DNA from: Marinoscillum furvescens DSM 4134
GTDB lineage: Bacteria; Bacteroidota; Bacteroidia; Cytophagales; Cyclobacteriaceae
NCBI RefSeq assembly: GCF_003386095.1
Contig: NZ_QREG01000021.1
Location: 1 to 64,000 of the forward strand
Direction of reading: 5' to 3'
Length of the DNA stretch: 64,000 nucleotides
The position numbers and the translations under genes were made by a program. Positions 34,993 to 44,026 of this stretch are shown piece by piece; position 1 is the stretch's first letter; every line of letters begins with the position of its first letter. The notes under the pieces were generated by a model, which was not told where the DNA came from, searched no databases, and worked only from the letters and a program-made list of their open reading frames with translations.

Positions 34993-35173
34993 TGTATGTA
35001 ACATTATCTCGCCTCTATCTTAAAAATCTGTTGCTAACAACAAATATTGATTGTTCAGCAACAAATTAGAAACGAAAGATAGGAAAAAATAGGAAAATTA
35101 GCAACAAGTAAAGGAAGTAAAAACAGTCTAATAGCAAGTAAAAGAAGGGTTTAGCGTATCAAGGGAAATGTAA

Positions 35174-35191
35174 TTACTTTCCGATACAAAA
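35174..35191. repeat. mnmE-proximal attachment site (attL-like)
   Basis: On the minus strand these are the last six codons of mnmE, TTTTGTATCGGAAAGTAA. The sequence repeats with three silent or stop-codon differences at 927-946. The integrase lies about 600 bases away. Integration here keeps the mnmE coding sequence whole. Confidence 0.72.
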
Positions 35192-36532
35192 CTTACTAAA
35201 GATGTTGTCCAGTAGGTCATCCGTGGTAATCTCGCCGGTGATTTCTCCCAGATGATGCAGCGCATGTCGGATGTCCATGGCTAGAAAATCATTGGTGATC
35301 TGTTGATCGATACCGTTCAGGACCCGATCCAGCGCGTCATTTGTCTGCTGGAGGCTTTCGTAGTGGCGCATATTAGTGACGATGGTATTGCCTGTTTTGA
35401 AATCGTCCAGCGAAACCAGCTCCTTCAGTTTTGCTTTGAGGTCTTCCAGGTTTTGCTTCTGACTGGCAGAGATAAACAACGCCCCGTCCGCAGCGAGCTG
35501 CTGTTGGATTTCAGCTTTAGCCTGATCCAATTTATTGCCAATAAGAAGGTAAGGGATGTCTAAATCTCGCAGGTAAGCTATCTGCTGCTGGATGTCATCC
35601 AATGTGTCATGGATCATGTCGATTAGGTAGATGATCACTGAAGCTTCTTTCATTTTAGCATAGGTGCGCTCCACACCGATGGCCTCCACTTTGTCCTCCG
35701 TGGTGCGTATACCGGCCGTATCCGTAAAGCGGAAAGCAATGCCTTCCACATTGATTACATCTTCGATCACGTCCCGTGTGGTGCCCGGTATGTCCGACAC
35801 GATGGCTTTTTCTTCATTGAGCAGGGCATTGAGCAGGGTTGATTTGCCAGCGTTTGGTTTACCTGCAATCACCGTGGGGATGCCGTTTTTGATGGCATTG
35901 CCGAGTGTAAAGCTTTCAGTCAGCCGCGTGATCAGACCCTTCAGGCTGTAAATGAGTTTTTTGAGGTCCTCTCTGCTGGCAAACTCGACATCTTCTTCCG
36001 AAAAATCCAGTTCCAGCTCGATCATACTGGCGAAGTGCACCAGCTCTTCGCGTAGGTTTTTGATTTCTTGTGAAAGTCCACCTCGCATCTGGTTCATGGC
36101 TGCCCGATGCATAGACTCGTTTTCGGAGGCTATCAGGTCGGCCACCGCTTCGGCTTGCGCCAAATCAAACCGGCCATTGGCAAAGGCCCGCTGGGTAAAT
36201 TCTCCCGGATGGGCAAGGCGTGCCCCTTTGCTGAGAATAAGTTTGATCAATTGCTGGATGATGTACGGACTACCGTGACAGGAGATCTCGATTACATCCT
36301 CTTTGGTGTAGGAGTTGGGTCCCTTAAACAAGGAAATGAGCACTTCGTCTACTATGACATCTTCATCGCGGATAGTACCCAGGTGGATGGTGTGGCTTTT
36401 GGCGGATGCCAGGTCTTTACCTTTAAATATGCCATTGACCAGCTCAATGGTTTTACCCCCTGATACGCGAATTACGCCAATGGCGCCTACACCTGCAGGT
36501 GTAGCCAATGCTACGATAGTGTCCAATTCCAT
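35174..36532 (-). CDS. mnmE: tRNA uridine-5-carboxymethylaminomethyl modification GTPase MnmE
   Basis: A 452-residue GTPase that works with MnmG to modify U34 of certain tRNAs. An N-terminal tetrahydrofolate-binding domain (TIVALATPAGVGAIGVIRVSG) covers about residues 1-115. A helical domain surrounds the G domain, which has the P-loop IAGKPNAGKSTLLN (about 222-235), DIPGTTRD (about 247-254), DTAG (about 272-275) and NKLD (about 340-343). The C-terminal FCIGK supplies the Cys of this family. Length and all motifs are normal. The integrated element abuts its 3' end without changing the protein. The gene is divergent from the SNF2 helicase. Confidence 0.96.
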   Translation of the reverse strand: MELDTIVALATPAGVGAIGVIRVSGGKTIELVNGIFKGKDLASAKSHTIHLGTIRDEDVIVDEVLISLFKGPNSYTKEDVIEISCHGSPYIIQQLIKLILSKGARLAHPGEFTQRAFANGRFDLAQAEAVADLIASENESMHRAAMNQMRGGLSQEIKNLREELVHFASMIELELDFSEEDVEFASREDLKKLIYSLKGLITRLTESFTLGNAIKNGIPTVIAGKPNAGKSTLLNALLNEEKAIVSDIPGTTRDVIEDVINVEGIAFRFTDTAGIRTTEDKVEAIGVERTYAKMKEASVIIYLIDMIHDTLDDIQQQIAYLRDLDIPYLLIGNKLDQAKAEIQQQLAADGALFISASQKQNLEDLKAKLKELVSLDDFKTGNTIVTNMRHYESLQQTNDALDRVLNGIDQQITNDFLAMDIRHALHHLGEITGEITTDDLLDNIFSKFCIGK

Positions 36533-36708
36533 TCGGTAAAATTAATGGGAGTGGACTGGCTCACCAAGCTTGGGAAGATCTCTGATCGTGATCAGGTCTA
36601 ATTGACTGTTTATTGCGTAAAAACAATGCGTTTTGATGGGATTTCATACTTCACTTGGCCAATTTCGCGGTTGGATTAATCGATGAAGCCAGCCTGACAG
36701 GATTATAC

Positions 36709-39700
36709 ATGAGTTTGAAGCGGGAAATATTAGATCAATTAGGAAAGCTACCTTCTGTCATTAAGAGTCGAGGGGAGTCCATATACAATGCCGGCTGGAT
36801 GGAGGCTACGTACTATGAGGTGTCTGGTGAACAATTCGAGTTTGAGGTAAAAGGTAAGGTAGAATCATTTTACCATGTCAAATTAAACTTCTCACCCACA
36901 AAACATAGCTGTGAATGTGTGTACTATCACAACGAAGGGGAGTGCAAGCACATCGCTGCTTGTCTGCATTATCTAGTTGTAAGCCATGGTGCGGAGGAGT
37001 ATGAGCGGGCAGCGTCCAAAAAAGCGATCCAACAGCCCATCCAGGTAGTGCCCACAGAAGATGCTATAGATCCCAAAGCCTTATTGGAGCCGCTCATTAC
37101 CACTACTCGCAAAGAAGACTATGACTACACGGTGAGTCTCCATGCCGATGAGCTTCGGGTAATGCTCAGCAGCAAATGGAAATTTGTGAACGAGCAAGAC
37201 GTTAGTGTAGGGGTAAAGTGGCACGATGGAGCCTATTGGCTGGCATGTAGTAACAAGTCTTGCCACAATAATTGTGACCATATACAGTGGCTGATTGCCT
37301 ACATTCTCCGCTTTCGTACCCGCAATTTGCTTCTCGATTTGAGAGCTGAAGCTTATCATCAACGTAACGAAAATTTTCTTTTTCAGTCGGGGTTATCACT
37401 GCGCGAAGGAGAGCAAATTCAAGACCTGCTGGACACTTTTGTCATAGGGGAAGACGTACGGTTTTTCCCGAAAGGGCGTCTCAAAGGCGTTACGCAGGTA
37501 GGTCACATGGTGAGGCACCTGCATGAGGATGTGCTGGGAGGTATTCGTGACATACGTCAAAAAGAGGCACTGCTCGTAGGTGGTAGGCGTGAGGAAAATG
37601 CAGAGCGAAGAGTGCCTGCCTTTGTCTGGGTACTCAACCAAAACGAACAGTCGCTACAGCGGGTCATTGCGGTAAAAGGGAAACCCAATAAGGCCAATAC
37701 CAAACTCAGCAGTCACTTAGAGGTGCTGAAAAGTCCGGGTGATCTCTCCCTCGAAAGTGGAGCTGGGATAAAAGAAGGGTTTTATCAGGCAGAAAAAATC
37801 AATTCCATTGCAGTGCTGGATAAGCAAAGGCAGCAGCTTAGTGAAATGTTTCACCTGGTCAATGGTTTTTTTGAAGCAACTCCACACGTCTTTCATTATG
37901 TGTATAGTGTAGATTCAGCCATGTTTGGGTCGGTGGAAAACTTTAGGCTATCCGAGCTCCAGCCGCTAAACCACCTGGAACAAGAAGTGAAGCTCAAATT
38001 CAGGTTTTTCCAGGAGGAAGATTTGTTCACGCTAAAATCCTATCTCGAGACCGCCAACAGAGGACTGATCGAAGTAAGCAGTGATATGGAGCTTTTTGAT
38101 CAGATGTTGGTGCGCTACATGGGTACCGACTTGTATTTGATCAACTCCATGAAAGAAGCTCAGGCATTGAGTGGCCTATTGCAATCTGGAGTGTTTCGTA
38201 CTACTCGTCAAGGGTTATCTGATTTTATTGAGCAGGTGTTGCAGCCTGTGGCGGAGCAGTTTCCTGTGGAGATCGAAGACGGAATTCCATACATCGCCTA
38301 CAAAGATATCAAGCCAATGGAGCAGCGACTATACCTTTCAGAACTCAATCAGTTTGTGATGCTGCGTCCGGCAGTGCTGTACGAAGGTGGTCGGGAAGTC
38401 AATGTGATGGAAGATCATGAAGTCACCACTCATGATGGACAGGATCTCGTGGTTTTTGAGCGGAATAAAGAATATGAAGACGAGTTGGTTCAAAAAGTAG
38501 CAGCGCTGCATCCTGCCTTTCACATCAATACCCAGCAGTCATTTTTTCACCTGTCCCACAAAGAGTTGGTGAAGGGTCACTGGTTTTTACATGCTTTTGA
38601 TCAACTCAAAGACATGGGCGTGCGGGTTTTCGGGCTCAATGATCTGAAAAATTTAAAATTCTCACCCCATCGTGCAAAAGTCAATGTAAGCTTCAAGTCC
38701 AATCAGGATTGGTTTGAAACGGCCATAGATGTAGCTTTTGGTAATACCAAAGTAAAGCTCAATGATGTACGAAAGGCCATCGAGCGCAACAGTAGCTATG
38801 TAGAACTATCAGACGGCACCCTTGGGATACTACCCGAAGAGTGGCTCCAGAAGTTTGGAAAAATCTTTAGAACAGCAGCGGTAGATAAAGGGACTGTAAA
38901 AATCTCCAAAACGAACTTCAATGCGGTGGATGACCTGGTAACGGAGGACGAACATCCAGAGATATTTGAAGAGATCAAGGAGAAAAAAGCAAGGTTGGAG
39001 AGCTTTTCCGAAATAGAACAAGTACAACAACCAAAAACGCTCCGAGCAGAGTTGCGTGACTATCAGCAGTCTGGCCTCAATTGGCTCAATTTCCTTCGGG
39101 AGTATGGCTGGGGAGGAATTCTCGCAGATGATATGGGACTGGGTAAAACCCTGCAGGCGCTTGCGCTCATTTGCCTGGAGCTAGAACAAAACCCTGATAA
39201 GCCCAACCTCGTCATTGCGCCTACTACTTTGCTATTCAACTGGAAAGCCGAAATAGAGAAATTTGCGCCGGGACTGGACTACTTCATTCACCATGGCCAG
39301 CGCTACGATAGTGTGGACGACTTTCGCAATCATCAGGTGGTACTCACCAGTTACGGTATTGCAGTGAATGACATTGCCCTGTTAAACAAGATAGATTTTA
39401 ACCTCATCATAGCGGATGAATCGCAGGCCATCAAAAACCTCAACTCCAAGCGGCATAAAGCGCTCATCAAGCTCAATGGGAGGGTACGCATCGCTATGTC
39501 TGGTACGCCTATTGAAAACAATGTATACGAACTCTACGCTCAGATGCGTTTTGTCAATCCAGGGTTTTTTCAGGGGATTTCTACTTTCAAAGAACACTAT
39601 GCAGCGGCCATAGAGCGAGACAACAACCCCGACTTGATCTCCGAGCTACGCAAAAAAATCAAACCATTTATTCTGCGCCGAACCAAGGAGCAGGTGCTCA

Positions 39701-40437
39701 CCGAGCTCCCAGACAAGACCGAAGAATACCTCTACTGTGAAATGTCCGCTGGTCAGCGCAAAGTCTACGATGCTTTTCGCAATGAGTATCGGGACTATCT
39801 GATGGAGAAATTTGATGAAGAAGGGCTCGAAAAGTCTCAAATGTATGTGCTGGAAGGTTTGACCCGCCTGCGTCAAATATGTGATAGTCCACAACTCATA
39901 CAGCGGGAGGGACTCACCGAGACCAGTTCGGCCAAGCTAGACGAGCTACTCAGTCATGTGATGGAAAAAACCGGCAAGCATAAGATCCTGGTTTTCTCAC
40001 AGTTTGTGAAAATGCTTAAACTCGTAGAGCAGAAGTTTGTAGAAAACAAGATTTCCTACGAATACCTGGATGGACAGACCAACGTGAAGAGTCGTGAGCA
40101 AAAGGTGCGACGGTTTCAGGAAGATGATGATTGTCGTGTGTTTCTCATTAGTTTGAAGGCCGGCGGTACAGGACTCAATCTAACCTCAGCAGATTATGTC
40201 TACATCCTGGACCCCTGGTGGAATCCAGCCGTTGAAAATCAGGCCATCGACCGATGCTACCGCATGGGACAGAAAAAGAGCGTATTTGCCTATCGGATGA
40301 TTTGTAAGGGCACCGTGGAAGAAAAAATTATTGCTTTACAGGACCGAAAACGGGAGCTTTCCAATGACATAGTTGGGACTGGGGACGGTATGATGAAAAA
40401 GCTGAGTCAGGAAGATATCGAAGAGTTGTTTAGTTGA
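36709..40437 (+). CDS. SWIM zinc-finger SNF2-family helicase
   Basis: A 1242-residue DNA translocase from the ATG at 36709; the frame extends upstream to a TTG at 36655 but the ATG has the more normal N-terminus. A SWIM zinc finger (CECVYYHNEGECKHIAACLH, about residues 70-89) precedes a long central region. The helicase core has Walker A DDMGLGKT (about 807-814), the DESQ box ADESQAIKN, MSGTPIENN, then the HELICc part with FSQFVKMLK and RCYRMGQKKSV. It probably remodels protein-DNA complexes; the role in Bacteroidota is unknown. It is alone on its strand and divergent from mnmE. Confidence 0.9.
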   Translation: MSLKREILDQLGKLPSVIKSRGESIYNAGWMEATYYEVSGEQFEFEVKGKVESFYHVKLNFSPTKHSCECVYYHNEGECKHIAACLHYLVVSHGAEEYERAASKKAIQQPIQVVPTEDAIDPKALLEPLITTTRKEDYDYTVSLHADELRVMLSSKWKFVNEQDVSVGVKWHDGAYWLACSNKSCHNNCDHIQWLIAYILRFRTRNLLLDLRAEAYHQRNENFLFQSGLSLREGEQIQDLLDTFVIGEDVRFFPKGRLKGVTQVGHMVRHLHEDVLGGIRDIRQKEALLVGGRREENAERRVPAFVWVLNQNEQSLQRVIAVKGKPNKANTKLSSHLEVLKSPGDLSLESGAGIKEGFYQAEKINSIAVLDKQRQQLSEMFHLVNGFFEATPHVFHYVYSVDSAMFGSVENFRLSELQPLNHLEQEVKLKFRFFQEEDLFTLKSYLETANRGLIEVSSDMELFDQMLVRYMGTDLYLINSMKEAQALSGLLQSGVFRTTRQGLSDFIEQVLQPVAEQFPVEIEDGIPYIAYKDIKPMEQRLYLSELNQFVMLRPAVLYEGGREVNVMEDHEVTTHDGQDLVVFERNKEYEDELVQKVAALHPAFHINTQQSFFHLSHKELVKGHWFLHAFDQLKDMGVRVFGLNDLKNLKFSPHRAKVNVSFKSNQDWFETAIDVAFGNTKVKLNDVRKAIERNSSYVELSDGTLGILPEEWLQKFGKIFRTAAVDKGTVKISKTNFNAVDDLVTEDEHPEIFEEIKEKKARLESFSEIEQVQQPKTLRAELRDYQQSGLNWLNFLREYGWGGILADDMGLGKTLQALALICLELEQNPDKPNLVIAPTTLLFNWKAEIEKFAPGLDYFIHHGQRYDSVDDFRNHQVVLTSYGIAVNDIALLNKIDFNLIIADESQAIKNLNSKRHKALIKLNGRVRIAMSGTPIENNVYELYAQMRFVNPGFFQGISTFKEHYAAAIERDNNPDLISELRKKIKPFILRRTKEQVLTELPDKTEEYLYCEMSAGQRKVYDAFRNEYRDYLMEKFDEEGLEKSQMYVLEGLTRLRQICDSPQLIQREGLTETSSAKLDELLSHVMEKTGKHKILVFSQFVKMLKLVEQKFVENKISYEYLDGQTNVKSREQKVRRFQEDDDCRVFLISLKAGGTGLNLTSADYVYILDPWWNPAVENQAIDRCYRMGQKKSVFAYRMICKGTVEEKIIALQDRKRELSNDIVGTGDGMMKKLSQEDIEELFS

Positions 40438-40482
40438 TTCAGAGTAACTGAATTTGATTGGTTTAAATAGCTGTTCGTACAC

Positions 40483-40490
40483 TACTTTTG
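40483..40490 (+). promoter_or_regulatory. Promoter -7 element of the outer-membrane protein gene
   Basis: TACTTTTG matches the Bacteroidota TANNTTTG box 24 bases before the ATG at 40515. No good TTTG is present at the expected -33 distance, so only the -7 box is supported. Confidence 0.4.
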
Positions 40491-40514
40491 CCGCAAAATC
40501 GAAAACACATAGCA

Positions 40515-40967
40515 ATGAAAAAGGTATTACTCATTTGTTTTTTAGTAGGTGGAATGATTACAGCTTCATCTGCACAAGAGTTAGGATTGCGCTTCGGAGA
40601 CGTGACCGGTGGTAACGTGGCTTTGGATGCTATTTTTTCTACCGGAAAGTTCAATCGTATCCATGCCGATGTGTCAGCTGGTCACGGAGGACTGGGAGTT
40701 GATGCCCTGTGGGATTTCGTGTATTTGCCCTTTGAGGAGTTTGGTGAGCCTGGCTTTTACTGGTATGCAGGTGCAGGTCCGGGTCTATACATCAACGACC
40801 CGATATGGATCTCGGCCATGGCTGAAATAGGCCTGGAGTACCGCATAGCGGATGTGCCATTGTCCGTCAGTGCCGATTGGCGCCCTACACTCACGTTGGT
40901 ACAGACCACAGACCTGTATTTTGGCCTGTTTGGACTCAATGTCCGATACATTTTTGATGGTGAATAA
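40515..40967 (+). CDS. Small outer-membrane beta-barrel protein
   Basis: A 150-residue secreted protein with a signal peptide (MKKVLLICFLVGGMITASSAQ, cleavage about residue 21). The rest alternates hydrophobic and polar residues as in a small 8-strand barrel, with aromatic girdles (FYWYAGAGPGLYI, about 87-99) and a last strand ending FGLNVRYIFDGE, an aromatic-containing C-terminus. The ATG at 40515 is chosen because it gives a clean signal peptide. Function unknown. It converges on the ABC permease gene and its terminator lies inside that gene's 3' end. Confidence 0.72.
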   Translation: MKKVLLICFLVGGMITASSAQELGLRFGDVTGGNVALDAIFSTGKFNRIHADVSAGHGGLGVDALWDFVYLPFEEFGEPGFYWYAGAGPGLYINDPIWISAMAEIGLEYRIADVPLSVSADWRPTLTLVQTTDLYFGLFGLNVRYIFDGE

Positions 40968-40973
40968 TCGGAA

Positions 40974-41849
40974 CTAATCTTGAGAAATTGGAGGGCTCGT
41001 TACAGGACGGGCCTTTTTTATTTGGGTCCACCCAAAAACGAATCCGAAGTTGAGGCCGGCTACTGTGGCCATAGCTCCTGCTATAGATCCATCTATCCAG
41101 TAGGCGATGTAGTAGCCTAAAATGGCCGCTAGTATACCAAAAACACAGCTGAGCCCGATCATATGGTGGAGTCGGGTGGTGATCAGGTAGGCCGTAGCTG
41201 GAGGCACGATGAGAAAGGCTACCACGAGTATAGCTCCCACGGATTCGAACGACGCGACGGTAGTGATAGAGACAAGGCTCATGAGCAAGTAGTGCCATAT
41301 AGTAGCAGATATCCCGATGGCTGCCGCATAGGCCGGGTCAAAGGAGGTCAGGAAAAACTCTTTGTAGAATGGGAGAATCACCGCGAGAATTACCAGCAAT
41401 ACGATGCTGAGTACAATGAGCGCTTTTGGCCCCAATACGCTACCACTGTCAGTAATGATAGGGTCTATGGGTACGTAAGCGATTTCACCGTATAGCACAC
41501 AGTCCTGATCGATATGCGCATCTCCGGCATAATATGATACCATGATCACGCCTATAGCGAAAAGCCAGGTAAACGTAACACCTATCGAAGCGTCGGTTTG
41601 TAGCTTTCCCTGCCGGTGAAAAAACTCTATAAGAAAAGTAGTAAATACCCCCACAAGCCCGGCACCTACCAGCATCCAGATAGAGTCCAGGTCGCTGCCA
41701 AGCATAAATGCAATCACAATTCCCGGTAGCACCGCATGAGAGATGGCATCACTGACCATGGCCATCTTGCGTAGAATAAGAAAACACCCCAGTATCCCGC
41801 AACAAATAGCGACCAGTGAGCCCGTGACTATGATAATCAGGTCATTCAT
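40974..41849 (-). CDS. Metal ABC transporter permease (second)
   Basis: A 291-residue permease of the ZnuB/MntB/TroC family with about eight helices. The conserved stretches are AISHAVLPGIVIAFMLG (about residues 36-52), DPAYAAAIGIS (about 174-184) and LIVPPATAYLITTRLHHMIGLS (about 216-237). It follows the permease-DtxR fusion gene after 90 bases, a wider gap than elsewhere in the operon. The two permeases probably form a heterodimeric channel with the ATPase for Mn, Zn or Fe uptake. Its last codons contain the terminator of the convergent gene. Confidence 0.88.
   Translation of the reverse strand: MNDLIIIVTGSLVAICCGILGCFLILRKMAMVSDAISHAVLPGIVIAFMLGSDLDSIWMLVGAGLVGVFTTFLIEFFHRQGKLQTDASIGVTFTWLFAIGVIMVSYYAGDAHIDQDCVLYGEIAYVPIDPIITDSGSVLGPKALIVLSIVLLVILAVILPFYKEFFLTSFDPAYAAAIGISATIWHYLLMSLVSITTVASFESVGAILVVAFLIVPPATAYLITTRLHHMIGLSCVFGILAAILGYYIAYWIDGSIAGAMATVAGLNFGFVFGWTQIKKARPVTSPPISQD
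40994..41019 (+). terminator. Terminator of the outer-membrane protein gene, inside the permease 3' end
   Basis: GGCTCGT (40994-41000) and ACGGGCC (41007-41013) form a 7-bp stem with one wobble, followed by six T on the plus strand. It lies within the last codons of the opposing permease gene, so one segment is both coding and a terminator. Confidence 0.65.
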
Positions 41850-41939
41850 TGCTTAGCGATTTTTATGTCTTTTTGTCGGTTATCCATTACCTAAAGTCTT
41901 ATGTCTAAAGTCTCGAATCTTTTGTCTTCTGTCTCCTTC

Positions 41940-43232
41940 CTAATTATACGGAATATTCGAACTGTGCGGATCCTCGTCTGGGTATTCCAGGAGTTTTTCC
42001 AAACGGGCTTCTAGCTCCGGAGTGATCACGTGTTCGATCGTTTCTGCATCTTCGTGCACATGGTCAGGTGCTATTCTTAGGTATTTAGTCAGGTATAGTT
42101 CCCACAGGCGGTGTAGCCTGACCACTCTTCGGCCTTTTTGCAGACCTTCAGCTGTCAGCGACCAGGTGCCATTATTTCTTTTGATAAAGCCCTGTTTTGC
42201 CAGACGGTTGAGTCCTTCTCTAAATTGCCCTGAGCTAAACCTTCGTACCTCTTTTAGCTCTGCATTACTACGAGCTGCTTTAAAGTCTTCGGTGATCTCG
42301 CCTATTTTGTAAAAGCTTTTGAGTAGGTTTTCTTCCAGTAGTTGCATCTGAATTTTACGGCGTTTGAGAAGCTTTATGATGATGCCTTTACCTGGAGCAA
42401 AGAAAAAGGAGAACACTGCAATCAATGACAAAACCATCACAATCCAGGGGCCAGTAGGCATTGATGGGGTAGTGTAGGAGATAAATGCACCACTAACTCC
42501 CGACAAGGCTGCAAATATAGAAGCCAACACCAGCATGAAGGACAGTCGGTCCGACCAAAACCTTGCTGCTGCTGCCGGTGTAATGAGCATGGCGGCCATG
42601 AGTACTACACCTACTGCTTGTATGCCCGTAACTACCGCCATCACCGTGATGGAGGTGAGGAGCATCTCCATTTTTTTTACGGGTACGCCTATGGCCTCAG
42701 CGTAATCAGGGTCAAAACAGATGAGCTTGAATTCTTTGTAAAACAGAAAAACGGTTGCTAATATGACTATAGCAATCAGTCCAAAGGCCAAGAGGTCTTT
42801 GCCTATCAGGGCGGCGGCCTTTCCAAAAAGGAAGCTGTCCAGGCCACTTTGTGCTGCATTACCGGAGTGTTGGATCACTGTTAGGAGTAAAATGCCTATG
42901 CCAAAGAATACTGATAAAGCCAATCCGGTGGCGGTGTCTTCTTTGATTTTTGAGTTTTGGACGATGTAGTCCATCACTAAGATCGAAAGCCAACCAGTAA
43001 TAAATGCTCCGATGATCAGCATAAAAGGGTCCTTGGTACCCGTCACTATAAACGATAGACAGATGCCGGGTAATACCGCATGGGACACTACATCACCTAC
43101 CAGGGCTTTTTTCTTCAAAAAAGTAAAGCAGCCCACGATGGCCGAACTGATCGAAAGCAACACCGACCCCAGTACCACATAGCGGACATTGGGGTTTTGC
43201 ATACCAAAGAATTCTATGAATACTTCTTTCAT
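41940..43232 (-). CDS. Metal ABC transporter permease fused to a DtxR-like domain
   Basis: A 430-residue fusion. Residues 1 to about 285 are a ZnuB-family permease (VGDVVSHAVLPGICLSFI, FDPDYAEAIGVPVKKMEMLLTSITV, LITPAAAARFWSDRLS). After a basic juncture (IIIKLLKRRKIQMQ) residues about 300-430 resemble DtxR/MntR regulators: wHTH at about 318-375 with FREGLNRLAKQGFI, then RLHRLWELYLTKYL and HVHEDAETIEHVITPELEARLEKLL with metal-site-like residues. The domain could bind metal in the cytoplasm and gate transport rather than bind DNA. ATGA overlap with the ATPase gene. Such fusions exist in Bacteroidota, with untested function. Confidence 0.85.
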   Translation of the reverse strand: MKEVFIEFFGMQNPNVRYVVLGSVLLSISSAIVGCFTFLKKKALVGDVVSHAVLPGICLSFIVTGTKDPFMLIIGAFITGWLSILVMDYIVQNSKIKEDTATGLALSVFFGIGILLLTVIQHSGNAAQSGLDSFLFGKAAALIGKDLLAFGLIAIVILATVFLFYKEFKLICFDPDYAEAIGVPVKKMEMLLTSITVMAVVTGIQAVGVVLMAAMLITPAAAARFWSDRLSFMLVLASIFAALSGVSGAFISYTTPSMPTGPWIVMVLSLIAVFSFFFAPGKGIIIKLLKRRKIQMQLLEENLLKSFYKIGEITEDFKAARSNAELKEVRRFSSGQFREGLNRLAKQGFIKRNNGTWSLTAEGLQKGRRVVRLHRLWELYLTKYLRIAPDHVHEDAETIEHVITPELEARLEKLLEYPDEDPHSSNIPYN

Positions 43233-44020
43233 TGCTTTTCTCGTGTAGGGTACTGGCCTTTTTTCATGAGTTCGCCTACTTCAGTCAGTAGGGTGAGTTT
43301 GCCGCCATAGGTTTCTTCTAGTAGCTCTTGCGAAAAGGCCTTTTCGGTGGGGCCGGAGGCCACCAGGCGGAGATTGAGCATGATGATCCAGTCGAAATAG
43401 GTAGCGACAGACTGTAAGTCATGATGCACTACAATGACTGTTTTTCCCTGGCTAGCCATCTCTTTGAGTAGTTGGATAATAGCCTTTTCGGTGGCAGCAT
43501 CCACCCCGGCAAAGGGCTCATCCATAAAGTAGATGTCGGCTTGTTGGGTGAGGGCTCGGGCCAAAAACACCCGCTGCTGTTGGCCTCCCGAGAGCTGGGA
43601 GATTTGACGTTTCTCAAATTTTTCCATGCCTACCTGCTGTAGCGCATAGCGCGCGGCCTCCAGATCTGCTTTTCTCAGGCGGCGCATTAGGCCTACTTTA
43701 GAGTATCTGCCCATCATCACCACATCCAGTACCGAAGCAGGAAAGTCCCAGTCCACTGATTCGCGTTGTGGGACGTAGCTCACTCGCTTGCGTACGGTAT
43801 TCAGCTCCTCATCGAAGATTTTTACATACCCGGAGCTCAGCGGTACCAGACCCATTACAGATTTGATGAGTGTAGATTTGCCGGCACCATTTGGTCCTAC
43901 TATGCCAGCAATGGCTCCTTTGGGCACGCTCAAGTCTATTCCCCACAGCACTGGCTTTTTGTCATAGCTTACCGTAAGGTCATGAATCTCTAATGCTGGA
44001 TTTTGTACTTGCTCGATCAT
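43229..44020 (-). CDS. Metal ABC transporter ATP-binding protein
   Basis: A 263-residue ABC ATPase of the ZnuC/MntA group. Walker A is VGPNGAGKSTLIKS (about residues 40-53), the Q-loop is YVPQRESVDWDFPA (about 82-95), the signature is LSGGQQQRVFLAR (about 143-155), Walker B is DIYFMDEPFAGVD (about 162-174) and the H-loop HHDL lies near 198. It energises uptake by the two permeases. The gene starts 6 bases after the binding-protein gene and overlaps the permease-DtxR start by ATGA. Confidence 0.92.
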   Translation of the reverse strand: MIEQVQNPALEIHDLTVSYDKKPVLWGIDLSVPKGAIAGIVGPNGAGKSTLIKSVMGLVPLSSGYVKIFDEELNTVRKRVSYVPQRESVDWDFPASVLDVVMMGRYSKVGLMRRLRKADLEAARYALQQVGMEKFEKRQISQLSGGQQQRVFLARALTQQADIYFMDEPFAGVDAATEKAIIQLLKEMASQGKTVIVVHHDLQSVATYFDWIIMLNLRLVASGPTEKAFSQELLEETYGGKLTLLTEVGELMKKGQYPTREKQ

Positions 44021-44026
44021 TGGTAC

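Larger units (their letters stand above)
929..35191. mobile_element. Integrative metal-resistance element inserted at the mnmE 3' end
   Basis: The segment is bounded by the mnmE-end repeat at both sides and has a tyrosine recombinase at the mnmE-proximal end. It carries recombination-directionality-type HTH proteins, an RteC-like protein, primase/helicase genes, an Argonaute, and mercury, copper and czc-type resistance operons. The size is about 34.3 kb. No relaxase, coupling protein or type IV secretion gene is visible, so it is best described as a mobilisable or defective integrative element. Insertion at the 3' end of mnmE (trmE/thdF) is known for the SGI1 family in Gammaproteobacteria. 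Confidence 0.75.

Noticed and set aside
36655-36708. TTG start for the SNF2 helicase
   Set aside because: An in-frame ATG at 36709 gives a normal N-terminus and no feature supports the extra 18 residues.
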